Source: Bacteroidales bacterium (GTDB lineage: Bacteria; Bacteroidota; Bacteroidia; Bacteroidales; GCA-2748055). Taken from it: a stretch of 42,495 bases of DNA. Position 1 is the stretch's first letter. Each line of letters starts with the position of its first letter. The notes beneath the pieces are model-generated. The model saw nothing but the letters and a program-made list of their open reading frames with translations. It was not told the DNA's origin and ran no database searches. Location: contig JAIOZM010000032.1 of the NCBI GenBank assembly GCA_021740585.1, forward strand, positions 1 through 42,495, read 5' to 3'. The translations under genes were made by a program, and so were the position numbers. Shown one piece after another: positions 8,026 to 19,391 of the stretch.

Positions 8026-8097
8026 GCTTATGTGTTTGTTTCAATTTAAAAGTTTATGAAGTCACTTGGTGAATAGGAATAAAATCCGTATTTTCAG

Positions 8098-8105
8098 CAA
8101 AGGTA
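8098..8105 (-). promoter_or_regulatory. Candidate -7 element for the acyl-CoA reductase operon
   Basis: The minus strand reads TACCTTTG, matching TAnnTTTG, about 72 bases before the start codon at 8025. A TTG lies about 22 bases upstream, slightly outside the usual spacing, so the -33 element is uncertain. Confidence 0.45.
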
Positions 8106-8209
8106 CTTAATCTTGTTATTATTGCGTCAAAAATTAATCAGATGAGTACCATATGAACAATCCTACTCAGGATTTCGTTACTATTATTTGAGGAGTTAAG
8201 AACAAGCTT

Positions 8210-10228
8210 ATGCATTCAGAATTTCATTTATTACAGGACATAGTTATAATTTTTGCGCTTGCAAGTTTTGTGGTATGGTTTTTTCATAAACTCAAAATCC
8301 CATCCATTATTGGCTTCCTGATTACGGGAGTTTTAGCGGGGCCTCATGGACTTGGATTGATTGATTCGACTGGTGAAATTGAGATTCTGGCTGAAATAGG
8401 GGTGGTGCTGCTTTTATTCACCATTGGGATTGAATTTTCATTGAAGAACCTTATTAAAAGTCGTAAGCTTGTTTTTATAGGTGGAAGTTTACAGGTTTTT
8501 CTGGCTATAGGTTTAACATTTTTAATTGCAAGGCTTGCCGGAAGATCTCCTGCCGAATCTGTTTTTTTTGGTTTTTTGGTTGCTTTGAGCAGTACCGCTG
8601 TTGTTATGAAAGTTCTTCAGGAACGTGCTGAAGTTAATAAAGCCTACGGAAGGTTCTCACTTGGAGTCCTCATTTTTCAGGATCTTATTATTGTTCCTAT
8701 GATACTGCTGATTCCTCTGCTTACAGGGGTTTCTTCTTCTATTGGGAAAGACATTGGGATACTGGTTTTAAAAGTGGTAGTGGTATTAGGATTTACCTAT
8801 GCGGGTTCGAAGTTTTTAGTTCCTTGGATGTTGCATCAGGTTGCCCGGACGAAAAGTCAGGAGCTTTTTCTTCTCACCATTTTAATGTTTGTACTTGCGG
8901 TAGCATTGTTTACTTCTTCCATTGGGCTGTCTCTGGCACTTGGGGCATTTCTTGCAGGACTCATTATTTCTGAATCGGATTACTCTCATCACGCCTTTGG
9001 GAATGTAATTCCTTTGAGGGATATTTTTATGAGTTTCTTTTTTGTTTCTATTGGGATGCTCTTCGATATTGGTTTTGTGCTGGAGAATGCAATGCTCGTT
9101 TTACTTGTGGTATTTGTGGTTTTATTTTTGAAGACATTTATTTCAGGACTGATAGCATTTATTATGGGTTTCCCCTTCAGAACAACCGTATTGGCGGGAA
9201 TTGCTTTGAGTCAGGTTGGTGAATTTTCTTTTATACTTGCGAAATTGGGCTCTGAAAACTCTATAATAGATCAAAAATTTTACCAGCTTTTTATAACCAT
9301 TTCTGTTCTTACAATGGCTCTTACGCCTTTCATGATTATGTTTGGGCCGAGAATCTCTGCTTTACTTGAACGCCTGCCATTAGGCGAAAAAGTCAGACTT
9401 GGTTTAAAAACTCCTGTGCTGAATGAAGAAGTGAAAATGAACAATCATATGGTTATAATAGGGATGGGTTTGCATGGTCATAATGTAGCTAAAGCAGCAA
9501 AGTCGGCTGGAATACAATATGTAATATTAGAGAACGATCCAGATATAGTACGTAAAGAAAAGGAAAAGGGAGAATCGATTTACTTTGGAAGCGCCAGTCA
9601 TGAGGAAGTCTTAAAACAGTGTGGAGTTGAGTCGGCTGAAGTTGTGGTTATTACACCCTCAAATTCAACAACAGTATATCGGGCCACAGAATTGGTGAGG
9701 GAAATGAATCCAAAAGCACATATCATTGCCCGGATTGTACATTTGGAAGATATGGATGATGTTTATAAATATGGAGCAAACGAAGTAATTCCGGAGGAGT
9801 TTGAGACATCGGTTGAAATATTTTCCCGCGTACTTGCTAAATATCTTATACCCAGAGATGAAATTAATAAATTTATTGCTGAACTCAGATCCGACAGTTA
9901 TCAAATGTTTCGTTCCATTGAAAAAGAAGTTGGCATTGAAGTAAATTTGAATTTACATTTTCCTGATCTGGAAATTTCCGCAATAAAAATAGACGAGGGA
10001 TCAGAGATAGTCGGAAAAAATATTTCGGGAATAAATTTAAAATCAAAATTCTCAGTTTCCATTATTGCCATACGAAGGGGAGATGAGAATATAATAAATC
10101 CGGCTGCAAAAACTATTCTGCAACCGGAAGATATTGTTTATATTATCGGAACTTCACATCAGATATCTTGTGCAAGTTCAGTGTTTCGATCAGTTGACAC
10201 TACAAATTGCAGTGACGCTGTTGATTAA
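8210..10228 (+). CDS. CPA2-family monovalent cation:proton antiporter with RCK domains (KefB/KefC-like)
   Basis: A 672-residue membrane protein. Residues 1-390 are a Na+/H+ exchanger domain of about 12 hydrophobic segments, with the family motifs [20 protein letters not shown] (about 30-50), [12 protein letters not shown] and [20 protein letters not shown]. Residues about 412-530 are a TrkA-N/RCK domain with the nucleotide-binding loop [13 protein letters not shown] and acidic ILENDPD. Residues about 580-660 are a TrkA-C domain ([15 protein letters not shown]...IIGTSHQI). Such transporters exchange K+ or Na+ for protons under control of nucleotide or ligand binding to RCK. Ion choice cannot be read here. 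Its stop overlaps that of aconitase by 4 bases in the palindrome TTAA (10225-10228). Confidence 0.9.
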   Translation: MHSEFHLLQDIVIIFALASFVVWFFHKLKIPSIIGFLITGVLAGPHGLGLIDSTGEIEILAEIGVVLLLFTIGIEFSLKNLIKSRKLVFIGGSLQVFLAIGLTFLIARLAGRSPAESVFFGFLVALSSTAVVMKVLQERAEVNKAYGRFSLGVLIFQDLIIVPMILLIPLLTGVSSSIGKDIGILVLKVVVVLGFTYAGSKFLVPWMLHQVARTKSQELFLLTILMFVLAVALFTSSIGLSLALGAFLAGLIISESDYSHHAFGNVIPLRDIFMSFFFVSIGMLFDIGFVLENAMLVLLVVFVVLFLKTFISGLIAFIMGFPFRTTVLAGIALSQVGEFSFILAKLGSENSIIDQKFYQLFITISVLTMALTPFMIMFGPRISALLERLPLGEKVRLGLKTPVLNEEVKMNNHMVIIGMGLHGHNVAKAAKSAGIQYVILENDPDIVRKEKEKGESIYFGSASHEEVLKQCGVESAEVVVITPSNSTTVYRATELVREMNPKAHIIARIVHLEDMDDVYKYGANEVIPEEFETSVEIFSRVLAKYLIPRDEINKFIAELRSDSYQMFRSIEKEVGIEVNLNLHFPDLEISAIKIDEGSEIVGKNISGINLKSKFSVSIIAIRRGDENIINPAAKTILQPEDIVYIIGTSHQISCASSVFRSVDTTNCSDAVD

Positions 10229-12489
10229 GAATTTGATTCTCTGATCATATTTAATGCAGATCCTGCTCTAAACCAGGCGATCTGAACTTCATTATAAGTA
10301 TGTTTTAATTCAATCACATCCTTAGAGCCATCTTTATGATTGGTAACAAGGCTAATGAGAGAACCCGGAGCAAAGTCTTTCAACCCAATAATGTCAAACT
10401 GATCATCCTCCTGTATTTTATCATAATCATTTGGATTCACAAATGTTAAACCCAATACGCCTTGCTTTTTAAGGTTTGTTTCATGTATTCTGGCGAATGA
10501 TTTTACTATTACGGCTCTCACACCCATAAAACGCGGCTCCATAGCAGCATGTTCGCGTGATGATCCTTCACCGTAATTCTCATCTCCAATAATAATTGAT
10601 GAAAGTCCTTGATCGCGATATAACTTAACCGAATCATAAACACTCATATATTCACCAGTAAGCTGGTTTTTAACCTCGTTGGCCTTGTCGTTGAAAGCAT
10701 TTATTGCACCTAACATCAGGTTTTTTGAGATATTTTCCAGATGGCCTCTGTATTTAAGCCAGGGTCCTGCCATTGAAATATGATCGGTAGTACATTTACC
10801 CTTTGCCTTTAGAAATAGTTTGAGTCCTTTAAGATCCGAACCTTCCCAAGGCTTAAAAGGTTCTAAAAGCTGCAATCGGTCGCTGTTTTTGTCAACTTCA
10901 ATTTTAATTCCTGAGCCATTGCTCGCAGGAGCCTGATATCCGTTATCTTCAACAGCAAATCCTTTTGCCGGAAGTTCAATACCTTTAGGCTCATCTAATT
11001 TTACTTTTTCACCCTTCTCATTAATCAGAGTATCGGTTAGTGGATTGAATTTCAGGGAACCTGCAATAGTAAGGGCTGTTACTATTTCAGGACTTGCAAC
11101 AAATGAATGTGTTTTTGGGTTTCCGTCATTTCTTTTGGCAAAATTGCGGTTAAAAGATGTAATGATTGAGTTTTCCTGAAGATTTTCCGCATTATGTCTG
11201 GCCCATTGTCCAATGCAAGGCCCGCAGGCATTCGCCAAAACAACACCTCCTATATCCTGAAAAGTCTGCAATTGGCCGTCCCTTTCAATAGTATAACGTA
11301 CCAATTCAGATCCGGGAGTAACAGTATATTCAGCCTTGACTTTTAAGTTTTTTTCTCTGGCTTGTTTAGCTATGGAGGCAGCCCGTGTAATATCTTCGTA
11401 GGATGAATTTGTGCATGAGCCAATCAATCCGACTTCAAGTTTTTCTGGAAATCCATTTTCTTCCACAGCCTTTTTAAATTCAGATATTGGCCATGCTTTA
11501 TCGGGAGTAAACGGACCATTGATATGAGGTTCCAATTCAGATAAATTTATTTCAATAACCTGATCAAAGTATTTTTCAGGATTTGCATATACTTCAGGGT
11601 CACCGGTAAGATGATCTTTTATTTTGTCGGCTAAAGCGGCAACATCAGCACGTTCGGTACCCTCGAGATATAATTTCATTTTCTCATCGTATCCGAAAAG
11701 GGAGGTGGTTGCTCCAATTTCAGCCCCCATATTGCAAATGGTACCTTTTCCTGTACATGAAATGGTATTTGCACCTTCACCAAAATACTCAACAATATGA
11801 CCTGTACCGCCCTTAACGGTAAGTATGCCGGCAACTTTCAGAATAACGTCTTTTGCAGACGTCCAGCCATTCATACGTCCAGTCAGTTTGACCCCAATTA
11901 GTTTAGGAAATTTAAGTTCCCAGGGCATTCCTGCCATTACATCTACAGCGTCGGCACCTCCAACACCAATCGCTACCATACCAAGGCCGCCGGCGTTTAC
12001 AGTATGAGAATCGGTTCCGATCATCATCCCACCGGGGAAGGCATAATTTTCGAGCACTACCTGATGAATAATACCAGCTCCTGGTTTCCAGAAACCGAGT
12101 CCGTATTTTGCAGATACACTCGATAAAAAATCATAGACTTCTTTGTTTGTTTTATTGGCAGTCTGCAGATCGGCAGCGGCACCCAGTTTAGCCTGAATTA
12201 AATGATCGCAGTGAACGGTTGAAGGAACGGCAGCTTCAGGTTTTCCTGCCTGCATAAATTGCAGAAGAGCCATCTGAGCAGTGGCGTCTTGCATTGCCAC
12301 ACGGTCGGGGCGAAAGTAAACGTATTCTTTCCCGCGGGTATAAGCAGATTTAAGCTTACCTTCATCAAGATGGGAGTATAAAATCTTTTCAGTTAAGCTT
12401 AATGGAGTACCGGTTATTTTCTTAGCATGGCTGATTCTCTCAGCCATTTCGTCATACTTTTGTTTTATTATTTTCAGATCAAACGCCAT
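10225..12489 (-). CDS. Aconitate hydratase (mitochondrial-type)
   Basis: It interconverts citrate and isocitrate in the TCA cycle. The length (754 residues) and order of domains fit the mitochondrial-type aconitase found in Bacteroidota, unlike the larger AcnA (about 890) or AcnB with its swapped domain. The three [4Fe-4S] ligands are Cys359 (GSCTNSS), Cys422 and Cys425 (ACGPCIGQW). Other landmarks are HCDHLIQAK (93-101), [15 protein letters not shown] (156-170), and the C-terminal swivel domain with [19 protein letters not shown]. It appears to be a single-gene unit between convergent and divergent neighbours. I do not assign acnA or acnB because this type belongs to neither. Confidence 0.95.
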   Translation of the reverse strand: MAFDLKIIKQKYDEMAERISHAKKITGTPLSLTEKILYSHLDEGKLKSAYTRGKEYVYFRPDRVAMQDATAQMALLQFMQAGKPEAAVPSTVHCDHLIQAKLGAAADLQTANKTNKEVYDFLSSVSAKYGLGFWKPGAGIIHQVVLENYAFPGGMMIGTDSHTVNAGGLGMVAIGVGGADAVDVMAGMPWELKFPKLIGVKLTGRMNGWTSAKDVILKVAGILTVKGGTGHIVEYFGEGANTISCTGKGTICNMGAEIGATTSLFGYDEKMKLYLEGTERADVAALADKIKDHLTGDPEVYANPEKYFDQVIEINLSELEPHINGPFTPDKAWPISEFKKAVEENGFPEKLEVGLIGSCTNSSYEDITRAASIAKQAREKNLKVKAEYTVTPGSELVRYTIERDGQLQTFQDIGGVVLANACGPCIGQWARHNAENLQENSIITSFNRNFAKRNDGNPKTHSFVASPEIVTALTIAGSLKFNPLTDTLINEKGEKVKLDEPKGIELPAKGFAVEDNGYQAPASNGSGIKIEVDKNSDRLQLLEPFKPWEGSDLKGLKLFLKAKGKCTTDHISMAGPWLKYRGHLENISKNLMLGAINAFNDKANEVKNQLTGEYMSVYDSVKLYRDQGLSSIIIGDENYGEGSSREHAAMEPRFMGVRAVIVKSFARIHETNLKKQGVLGLTFVNPNDYDKIQEDDQFDIIGLKDFAPGSLISLVTNHKDGSKDVIELKHTYNEVQIAWFRAGSALNMIRESNS

Positions 12490-12620
12490 AGTAATGTAGG
12501 TTTAAATTTCAGTTTACGAATTTACGATATCTATTTTAAAATTAAACCTATGTTGTTATTAAAATAGTTAGATATTTTATTTCTGGAGCGAAAATGTGGA
12601 AGAATCACTCATATTTCATA

Positions 12621-12657
12621 AGTTTTTGTCTTTTTATTAAGGAATTCACTAACTTTA
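12621..12657 (+). promoter_or_regulatory. Candidate promoter of the ABC permease gene
   Basis: TTTTTG ending at 12628, 21 bases, then TAACTTTA (12650-12657). The last base differs from TAnnTTTG. It lies 19 bases before the start codon. Confidence 0.45.
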
Positions 12658-12676
12658 AGCATTAAATTTAATTTTT

Positions 12677-13921
12677 ATGTTTGGGACTCTCTTAAAAGAG
12701 AACATAAAACTAGCCGTACAGACGATAAAAACAAATCGTTTGAGGTCTGCGCTTACCATTTCAATTATTGCATTTGGAATAATGGCACTGGTTGGAATAC
12801 TAACTGCTATTGACTCAATTACCAATTCCCTGACCAATGAGTTTACCATGATGGGCGCCAATACTTTCACTATTGAGAGCAGAAGTATGAATATTCAGAT
12901 TGGGAATAAAAGATACAGAAATAAAAATCATAGTTTTATTTCTTACCGTCAGGCTCAGGAGTTTAAAGATAAATTTGAGTTCCCTGCCGTTGTTTCAATA
13001 TGGACATGGGCTTCGGGCATGGCTACCGTAAAATTTGAATCAAAGAAAACCAATCCAAACATACCTGTTATAGGTACTGATGAGAATTATTTGACTACGG
13101 GTGGATTTGAAATTGAGAAGGGTAGGAATTTTAACAAGGATGAGGTTTTAAATTTTAGAAATTATGCAATCATTGGAGCTGAATTAGAAAGTATACTATT
13201 TAAAAAAGATGAGGATCCTATTGACAAAATTATTTCGATTGGCGGAGGAAAGTATAAAGTTATAGGTGTTCTGAAATCGAAAGGTTCAAGTATGGGTATG
13301 AGTTCGGATAAGATATGTTTATTGCCTTACACAAACGTCAGGCAATATTATTCGAGACCCAATATGGGTTATTCCATGGCTGTTAAAACTTTGGAGAGTC
13401 ATCTTCAGGAAGCTGCCATAGGAGAGGCAGAGGGCGTATTCCGTATAGTAAGAAATCTTGATCCCACGGATGAAAGCGATTTTAATATTACAAAGAGTGA
13501 TAATTTGGTGAATATATTGCTTGAAAGCACAAGTAAGATTAACTTTGCAGCCATTGTTATTGGAATTATTACACTTTTCGGTGCAGTGGTGGGATTAATG
13601 AATATAATGTTAGTGTCTGTTACTGAGAGAACCCAGGAAATCGGGATTCGAAAAGCAATGGGCGCGAAAAGTGGAACTATAAAGCAACAATTTTTATTTG
13701 AAGCTATATTTATAGGGCAATTGGGTGGTTTATTTGGAATAATTTTAGGAATATTAATTGGCAATCTGGTTTCCATGTTAATAAAATCTCCTTTTATAAT
13801 TCCATGGCTATGGATATTTTTAGGAGTCTTTTTATGCTTTTTAGTAGGAATTATTTCGGGATATTTTCCCGCCGTTAAAGCAGCCAAACAAGACCCTATT
13901 ATTGCATTGAGATACGAGTAA
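12677..13921 (+). CDS. MacB/FtsX-type ABC transporter permease
   Basis: A 414-residue protein with the MacB topology. There is one membrane segment near 25-45 ([18 protein letters not shown]), then a large periplasmic MacB-type core domain (about 50-285). Three further segments follow at about 290-315, 340-365 and 375-400, inside the FtsX domain with the signature [28 protein letters not shown]. Proteins of this group use cytoplasmic ATP hydrolysis to move the periplasmic domain, either exporting through TolC partners or extracting lipoproteins. No ATPase, membrane-fusion protein or TolC gene is adjacent, so its partners must lie elsewhere. The SiaC-like gene begins 10 bases after its stop. 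Confidence 0.88.
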   Translation: MFGTLLKENIKLAVQTIKTNRLRSALTISIIAFGIMALVGILTAIDSITNSLTNEFTMMGANTFTIESRSMNIQIGNKRYRNKNHSFISYRQAQEFKDKFEFPAVVSIWTWASGMATVKFESKKTNPNIPVIGTDENYLTTGGFEIEKGRNFNKDEVLNFRNYAIIGAELESILFKKDEDPIDKIISIGGGKYKVIGVLKSKGSSMGMSSDKICLLPYTNVRQYYSRPNMGYSMAVKTLESHLQEAAIGEAEGVFRIVRNLDPTDESDFNITKSDNLVNILLESTSKINFAAIVIGIITLFGAVVGLMNIMLVSVTERTQEIGIRKAMGAKSGTIKQQFLFEAIFIGQLGGLFGIILGILIGNLVSMLIKSPFIIPWLWIFLGVFLCFLVGIISGYFPAVKAAKQDPIIALRYE

Positions 13922-13931
13922 AATTTATATT

Positions 13932-14309
13932 ATGGAAGAATACCTTTTAAAAAAAACGTTCAATACTCCTGAAGTTCATTTTATACCCAGCGAGGGTTAC
14001 TTAAAAATTGAAGGGAGATCTATACCTGAGGATCCAAACGAATTCTATGATAGTATAATTAAACTTCTAAAGGAGTATTACAAGAATCCGGAAGAAATTA
14101 CGAGATGCGACATTAAACTTGAGTATATTAATTCTGGCTCTTCCAAGTTTATGCTTGAGTTGTTGAGAATACTTAAAATTAATTATGATCAGGGAAAAGA
14201 CTGTATTGTCAATTGGTATTATGAAGAGGATGATGAATCGATTCAGGAGTTGGGTATGCATTACAAATCGACCATTAAATTACCTATGAAATTGATAGAG
14301 TATTATTAA
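13932..14309 (+). CDS. SiaC-like regulatory phosphoprotein (DUF1987)
   Basis: A 125-residue soluble protein of the DUF1987/SiaC family. The GYLKIEGRSIPEDPNEFYD stretch (about 23-41) and YINSGSSKFMLELL (about 57-70) are the family signature. In Pseudomonas aeruginosa SiaC a threonine in the matching loop is phosphorylated by the kinase SiaB and dephosphorylated by the PP2C phosphatase SiaA, and unphosphorylated SiaC activates the diguanylate cyclase SiaD. Here the matching residue would be Ser59 or a neighbouring serine. No siaA, siaB or siaD gene is near. The last ten residues or so (LPMKLIEYY) close the fold. It follows the permease by 10 bases and ends at a strong terminator. Confidence 0.82.
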   Translation: MEEYLLKKTFNTPEVHFIPSEGYLKIEGRSIPEDPNEFYDSIIKLLKEYYKNPEEITRCDIKLEYINSGSSKFMLELLRILKINYDQGKDCIVNWYYEEDDESIQELGMHYKSTIKLPMKLIEYY

Positions 14310-14322
14310 AACCTTTGTATAT

Positions 14323-14359
14323 AAAAAAACCGCAGGTCGAAAGCCTGCGGTTTTTTTTT
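14323..14359. terminator. Bidirectional intrinsic terminator between siaC-like gene and gap
   Basis: AAAACCGCAGG (stem), TCGAAAG loop, CCTGCGGTTTT with flanking A7 and T9 tracts. Because both flanks are homopolymers the hairpin can end transcription from both sides, serving the plus-strand SiaC-like gene and the minus-strand gap gene that converge here. Confidence 0.92.
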
Positions 14360-14373
14360 ATCCATTTGGATTT

Positions 14374-15408
<1,035 letters not shown>

Positions 15409-15447
15409 TTATTAGAAATACTTTCTATTTGTAGTTTTATCGGAGCA

Positions 15448-15480
15448 CAAAATTAGAAAATAAAATGATAGTAAGCAAAA
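15448..15480 (-). promoter_or_regulatory. Promoter of gap
   Basis: On the minus strand TTTTG (15476-15480), 20 bases, then TAATTTTG (15448-15455), an exact TAnnTTTG. This leaves an untranslated leader of about 60 bases before the gap start. Confidence 0.7.
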
Positions 15481-15540
15481 AATACAAAAGGCCTTAGGTT
15501 AAATTTATGTAAAGAAATTAATTTACGCTTCCTTTAAAAG

Positions 15541-15570
15541 AAAAAGTCTCCCCAACAGGTGAGACTTTTT
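15541..15570 (-). terminator. Terminator after fba
   Basis: AAAAAGTCTC and GAGACTTTTT form a 10-bp stem around a 10-base loop. The minus-strand continuation is T-rich. It lies about 60 bases after the fba stop. Confidence 0.85.
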
Positions 15571-15631
15571 ATTATGATTTGTAATCAGACTAAATAAAAG
15601 ACGAATGTTCTATGCGTCTCTTTGATAATTA

Positions 15632-16711
15632 TTAAAGTCTGTCGATACAATTCAGATCTTCAAAAGCAACTTTTACTCTTTCAACCACAGATTTTTCACC
15701 TTCTCTCAGCCAAACTCTTGGATCATATTTTTTCTTATTTGGTTTGTCGGCACCTTCAGGATTCCCGATCTGGCCCTGAAGATAGTCATGGTTTGCACTT
15801 TCAAATTCTCTCACACCATCCCAAAATGCCCATTGAGTATCGGTATCAATATTCATTTTTATTACCCCATAACCTATTGCTTCTCTGATTTCAGCCTGAC
15901 TTGATCCTGATCCACCATGGAATACAAAAAATACTGGTTTTTCTCCTGTTCCGTATTTTTTCTGAATATATTGTTGTGAATTATCCAGAATTTTAGGTGT
16001 AAGCTTTACATTACCAGGTTTATATACGCCATGAACATTTCCAAAAGATGCTGCTATAGTGAAGTTTGGTGAGATTTTACCAAGTTCCTCATAAGCATAG
16101 GCTACATCTTCCGGCTGACTGTACAATAATGAATTATCGACTTCTGAATTGTCAACGCCATCTTCTTCACCACCGGTTACACCCAGTTCGATTTCCAGAG
16201 TCATACCTATTTTACTCATTCTGGCAAGATATTTCTTGCAGATTTCTATATTTTCTTTAATAGGTTCCTCAGAAAGATCAAGCATATGTGAGCTGAATAA
16301 AGGTTTCCCATGTTGTTTAAAATACTTTTCTCCAGCATCAAGGAGTCCGTCGATCCATGGTAAAAGTTTTTTTGCAGCATGGTCTGTGTGCAAAACTACA
16401 GGAATACCATATAGCTCCGACATCATATGAACATGCAAGGCGCCTGAAACAGATCCGGCGATGGCAGCTTTTTGATTTTCGTTCGACAATCCTTTTCCTG
16501 CATAGAAAACACCACCACCATTCGAAAACTGAATCATTACCGGTGAGTTAACCTCTTTGGCGGCTTCAAGAACTGCATTTACTGAATTTGTATTTACAAC
16601 ATTCACAGCTGGCATGGCAAATTGATTGTCTTTTGCAATTTGAAACACTTTCTGAAGATCTTTTCCTGAAAGTACTCCAGGTTTAACGTGGTCTAAAATT
16701 TTTTGAGACAT
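15632..16711 (-). CDS. fba: Class II fructose-bisphosphate aldolase
   Basis: It splits fructose 1,6-bisphosphate into dihydroxyacetone phosphate and glyceraldehyde 3-phosphate with a zinc ion. The 359-residue length and sequence fit class IIA (E. coli FbaA type). Asp110-His111 in VVLHTDHAAKKLLPW are the catalytic Asp and a zinc ligand. LEIELGVTGGEEDG (about 176-189), NVHGVYKPG, FHGGSGSSQ (about 268-276) and IKMNIDTDTQWAFWDGVREF supply the remaining metal and phosphate sites. A -7-like TATTTTTG lies on the minus strand at 16756-16763. It is paired functionally with gap downstream, and fba ends at its own terminator. Confidence 0.96.
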   Translation of the reverse strand: MSQKILDHVKPGVLSGKDLQKVFQIAKDNQFAMPAVNVVNTNSVNAVLEAAKEVNSPVMIQFSNGGGVFYAGKGLSNENQKAAIAGSVSGALHVHMMSELYGIPVVLHTDHAAKKLLPWIDGLLDAGEKYFKQHGKPLFSSHMLDLSEEPIKENIEICKKYLARMSKIGMTLEIELGVTGGEEDGVDNSEVDNSLLYSQPEDVAYAYEELGKISPNFTIAASFGNVHGVYKPGNVKLTPKILDNSQQYIQKKYGTGEKPVFFVFHGGSGSSQAEIREAIGYGVIKMNIDTDTQWAFWDGVREFESANHDYLQGQIGNPEGADKPNKKKYDPRVWLREGEKSVVERVKVAFEDLNCIDRL

Positions 16712-16931
16712 GATTAATTTATTTACGATTAGAATTTAAAAGTCTGAATTTTGTGCAAAAATATAAATAAAAGGCTGAATATTTTTATAATTAGATGATA
16801 TAATAAAAAAAGTTTCATGTTTAAATTGTAACCTGAGCTTGGCAAATCCAGGTGGAATGATTACTTGTTACTATTGCTGGATGCTTTTTATTTGAGGCAA
16901 CCCCTATGAAGCAAGTTTATCATTATTTCCT

Positions 16932-19259
16932 TTAAAACGGATAACCGATACCAATGTTAACCGTAAAATCGTCAGATGTCATTTTTCGGTTTCCAATTAT
17001 CCATCTTTGTCCAAGGGGTAATATAGGATCCCTTGCTTTAATACCCAAATCCAGCCTGAAAATAAAGAAAGAAAAGTCGAACCGGGTACCAATGCCGGTA
17101 CCCACAGCAATTTCTTTATAAAAAGTACTTCCTGTAAAAAGAGCGCCCTCCCTTTCATCGCTGGAATTAATTGCCCAGATATTACCAGCATCAACAAATA
17201 AAGCCCCTTCGAGAAGCCAGAATAATTTAAATCTGTACTCAATATTAGCCTCAAGTTTAAGGTCGGCAGTTTTATTCGGATAGGTCGTAGTGATTTCTTC
17301 GATATATGAACCCGGTCCAAGATTTCTAACCTGCCATGCTCTGATTCCATTGGCTCCACCTGAAAAATATTTCTTTTCAAAAGGAAGAGCGTTAGAATTA
17401 CCATAAGGTATGCCTGCACCGGCAAATAACCTGTATACTATAGAATTATGTTCATTGATTATACTATAATATCTAAAGTCAATATCCCCCCTTAAATATT
17501 GAGCGAATTCAGTATTAAATAACTCATAGTTTCCATCTGGCGAATCAACATTTAATAATTTATAGGAAGAGGATAATATATTTCCTGCGGACTCCATATT
17601 TAATCTGAAATATTGAAAATCAGCATTTTTCTGAATTTTTTGATTGTTGTAAATCAGACTGTAGTTTGTAACAGAAATTAAGTGAGGCTGGTAAGAATAA
17701 AAGATATATTTTCCTTCGAGCCAGGTGCTGAAATCATCTGACATATATGGAATTTTCACAAAGTTTAATTCTATGGGATTGATTATATGTGTAAGATATT
17801 TATTTCCTTTCCAGTTGTATCCGAAGGAGATATTTGCAATGGTTCTGGTATAATCGGGTCTGCGCTGAAAATTATATGCGACTGAGACGGTAGTGCTTGG
17901 ATTGTATTTTTTAATAAATTGTTCTGATTTAAAGGGGAGAATAAACTTTGGAATACTTACCCTCATTTCAGATCCAACTTCCACCATATTCCCAAAATCA
18001 GACGAATAGCTTTCTTTGAGGGTTTCCAGAGCTCCTTTAAATCTTAAGTTGAAATTCTCAGCTCCCTTAAATAAATTTCTGTGTTGATAAATCAAGTTTC
18101 CTGCCGCGCCAATATTTCCTGAAGAATTTGTTCCTTCAACTTCAACAGTAAAAGACTGAAGTGTTGATGGTGTTAGTAGTATTTCACATTCGAGAATTTT
18201 TTCTCCATTCTCATCAACAGTTGCGGTTTCTTTGAAATTTATATTAACCAGTCTGAAAGCATGCAAGGCTGATAAGTTTCTTATACTGCGATTAACATTC
18301 TCCAGATTATAAAGATCGTTGGGTTGTATAAAATTCGATTCTGTGACAATTGAACTTTTGATGTTTTCAGCATCACTATATACAATGTTTATACCATTAT
18401 ACACTATAGTATCAAGACTTGCAGCATATTCGCTGAAATTACTTAAAGCTAATTTAGGCTGATAAAATGTGTGAATATACACATTGTTAATTCGGGCCAA
18501 TGGATGAGGTTTTTCAATGTAGCTTCCACCTCCAATATCTTCTTTATACTTTTTGAAAATAATTTCTATATTAACCTCATTACTATTCAAACTGGAATCA
18601 ACCCTATAAAAAACATATTCCTTGGAGAAAAAATAGTAGCCGGAGTTTCTCGCAAGAATTTCAATTCGTTGTCGTTCTTGCGTAAATAAGTCTTCATCGA
18701 ATAATTCACCCTTTTTCAATAAACAATTCCCCGAATCAGTATTAATAAGAGAATACAAACTGGTATCCTCCAGAGTATAATTCACTTCATTTACTCTATA
18801 TGGTTCATTACTGCTGACAGTATATATAACTTTTGCCTTCTTTTTTTTATACTCTACTGAATCGTTAACGATGGCATTGAAATAACCTTTCTTTTGCAGA
18901 TACAATTCCATTTGACTGCTGCTTTTTTTAGTATAGAACTCATCATATACAACAGGGGCTTCTCCAATGGTTCTCAGCCAATTGGCAATAAAACCGTCTT
19001 TTACTTCATTTCTTGATAAATTATATAATCCCAAATGAAACTTCATCCCTAAAATTGTCTTATTTGGATTTTGACGAATATAATTTTCAAGATCTTCTTT
19101 TTTAATCCTATCGCCTTCATATTTAATTGAGTAGCTTTCAAGTAAATAATCGCCGTCAGCAATGTATTTGGTGGATATGCAGGAAGGTAAAATAATTATA
19201 ATAAACAGTATATATAGGATATAATTTTTCAATTTCCTCTGGTAATTATTGATTTTCAA
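16932..19259 (-). CDS. TamA/BamA-superfamily outer-membrane lipoprotein (TamL-like)
   Basis: A 775-residue precursor. The signal peptide ends in a lipobox IILPSC with Cys27. The middle (about 30-400) contains POTRA-like repeats such as YLQKKGYFNAIVNDSVEY and PYRVNEVNYTLEDTSLYSL. The C-terminal half (about 400-775) is a 16-strand-type Omp85 barrel with the loop-6 motif GGANGIRAWQVRNLGPG. It ends in aromatic Phe (IGIGYPF), the usual barrel signal. A lipidated TamA homologue is the Bacteroidota TamL, which works with the inner-membrane TamB to place outer-membrane proteins or lipids. No tamB lies nearby. It is divergent from the RNA methyltransferase gene. Confidence 0.85.
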   Translation of the reverse strand: MKINNYQRKLKNYILYILFIIIILPSCISTKYIADGDYLLESYSIKYEGDRIKKEDLENYIRQNPNKTILGMKFHLGLYNLSRNEVKDGFIANWLRTIGEAPVVYDEFYTKKSSSQMELYLQKKGYFNAIVNDSVEYKKKKAKVIYTVSSNEPYRVNEVNYTLEDTSLYSLINTDSGNCLLKKGELFDEDLFTQERQRIEILARNSGYYFFSKEYVFYRVDSSLNSNEVNIEIIFKKYKEDIGGGSYIEKPHPLARINNVYIHTFYQPKLALSNFSEYAASLDTIVYNGINIVYSDAENIKSSIVTESNFIQPNDLYNLENVNRSIRNLSALHAFRLVNINFKETATVDENGEKILECEILLTPSTLQSFTVEVEGTNSSGNIGAAGNLIYQHRNLFKGAENFNLRFKGALETLKESYSSDFGNMVEVGSEMRVSIPKFILPFKSEQFIKKYNPSTTVSVAYNFQRRPDYTRTIANISFGYNWKGNKYLTHIINPIELNFVKIPYMSDDFSTWLEGKYIFYSYQPHLISVTNYSLIYNNQKIQKNADFQYFRLNMESAGNILSSSYKLLNVDSPDGNYELFNTEFAQYLRGDIDFRYYSIINEHNSIVYRLFAGAGIPYGNSNALPFEKKYFSGGANGIRAWQVRNLGPGSYIEEITTTYPNKTADLKLEANIEYRFKLFWLLEGALFVDAGNIWAINSSDEREGALFTGSTFYKEIAVGTGIGTRFDFSFFIFRLDLGIKARDPILPLGQRWIIGNRKMTSDDFTVNIGIGYPF

Positions 19260-19391
19260 AATTTATATTTTCAAAATTAGGTGCAAATATACTTAGTGTC
19301 TGTAAGAAAACTATTATTTTTAGAAAGTGCTTTGAAATATAAGCATTTTTCGCCTTCAATAGATTTAGTGAGTGAACATATTTATAATAAA

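Noticed and set aside
19281-19391. 37-residue N-terminal extension of the SpoU methyltransferase
   Set aside because: It would start at GTG within the divergent promoter region; family members start at the position of the ATG at 19392.
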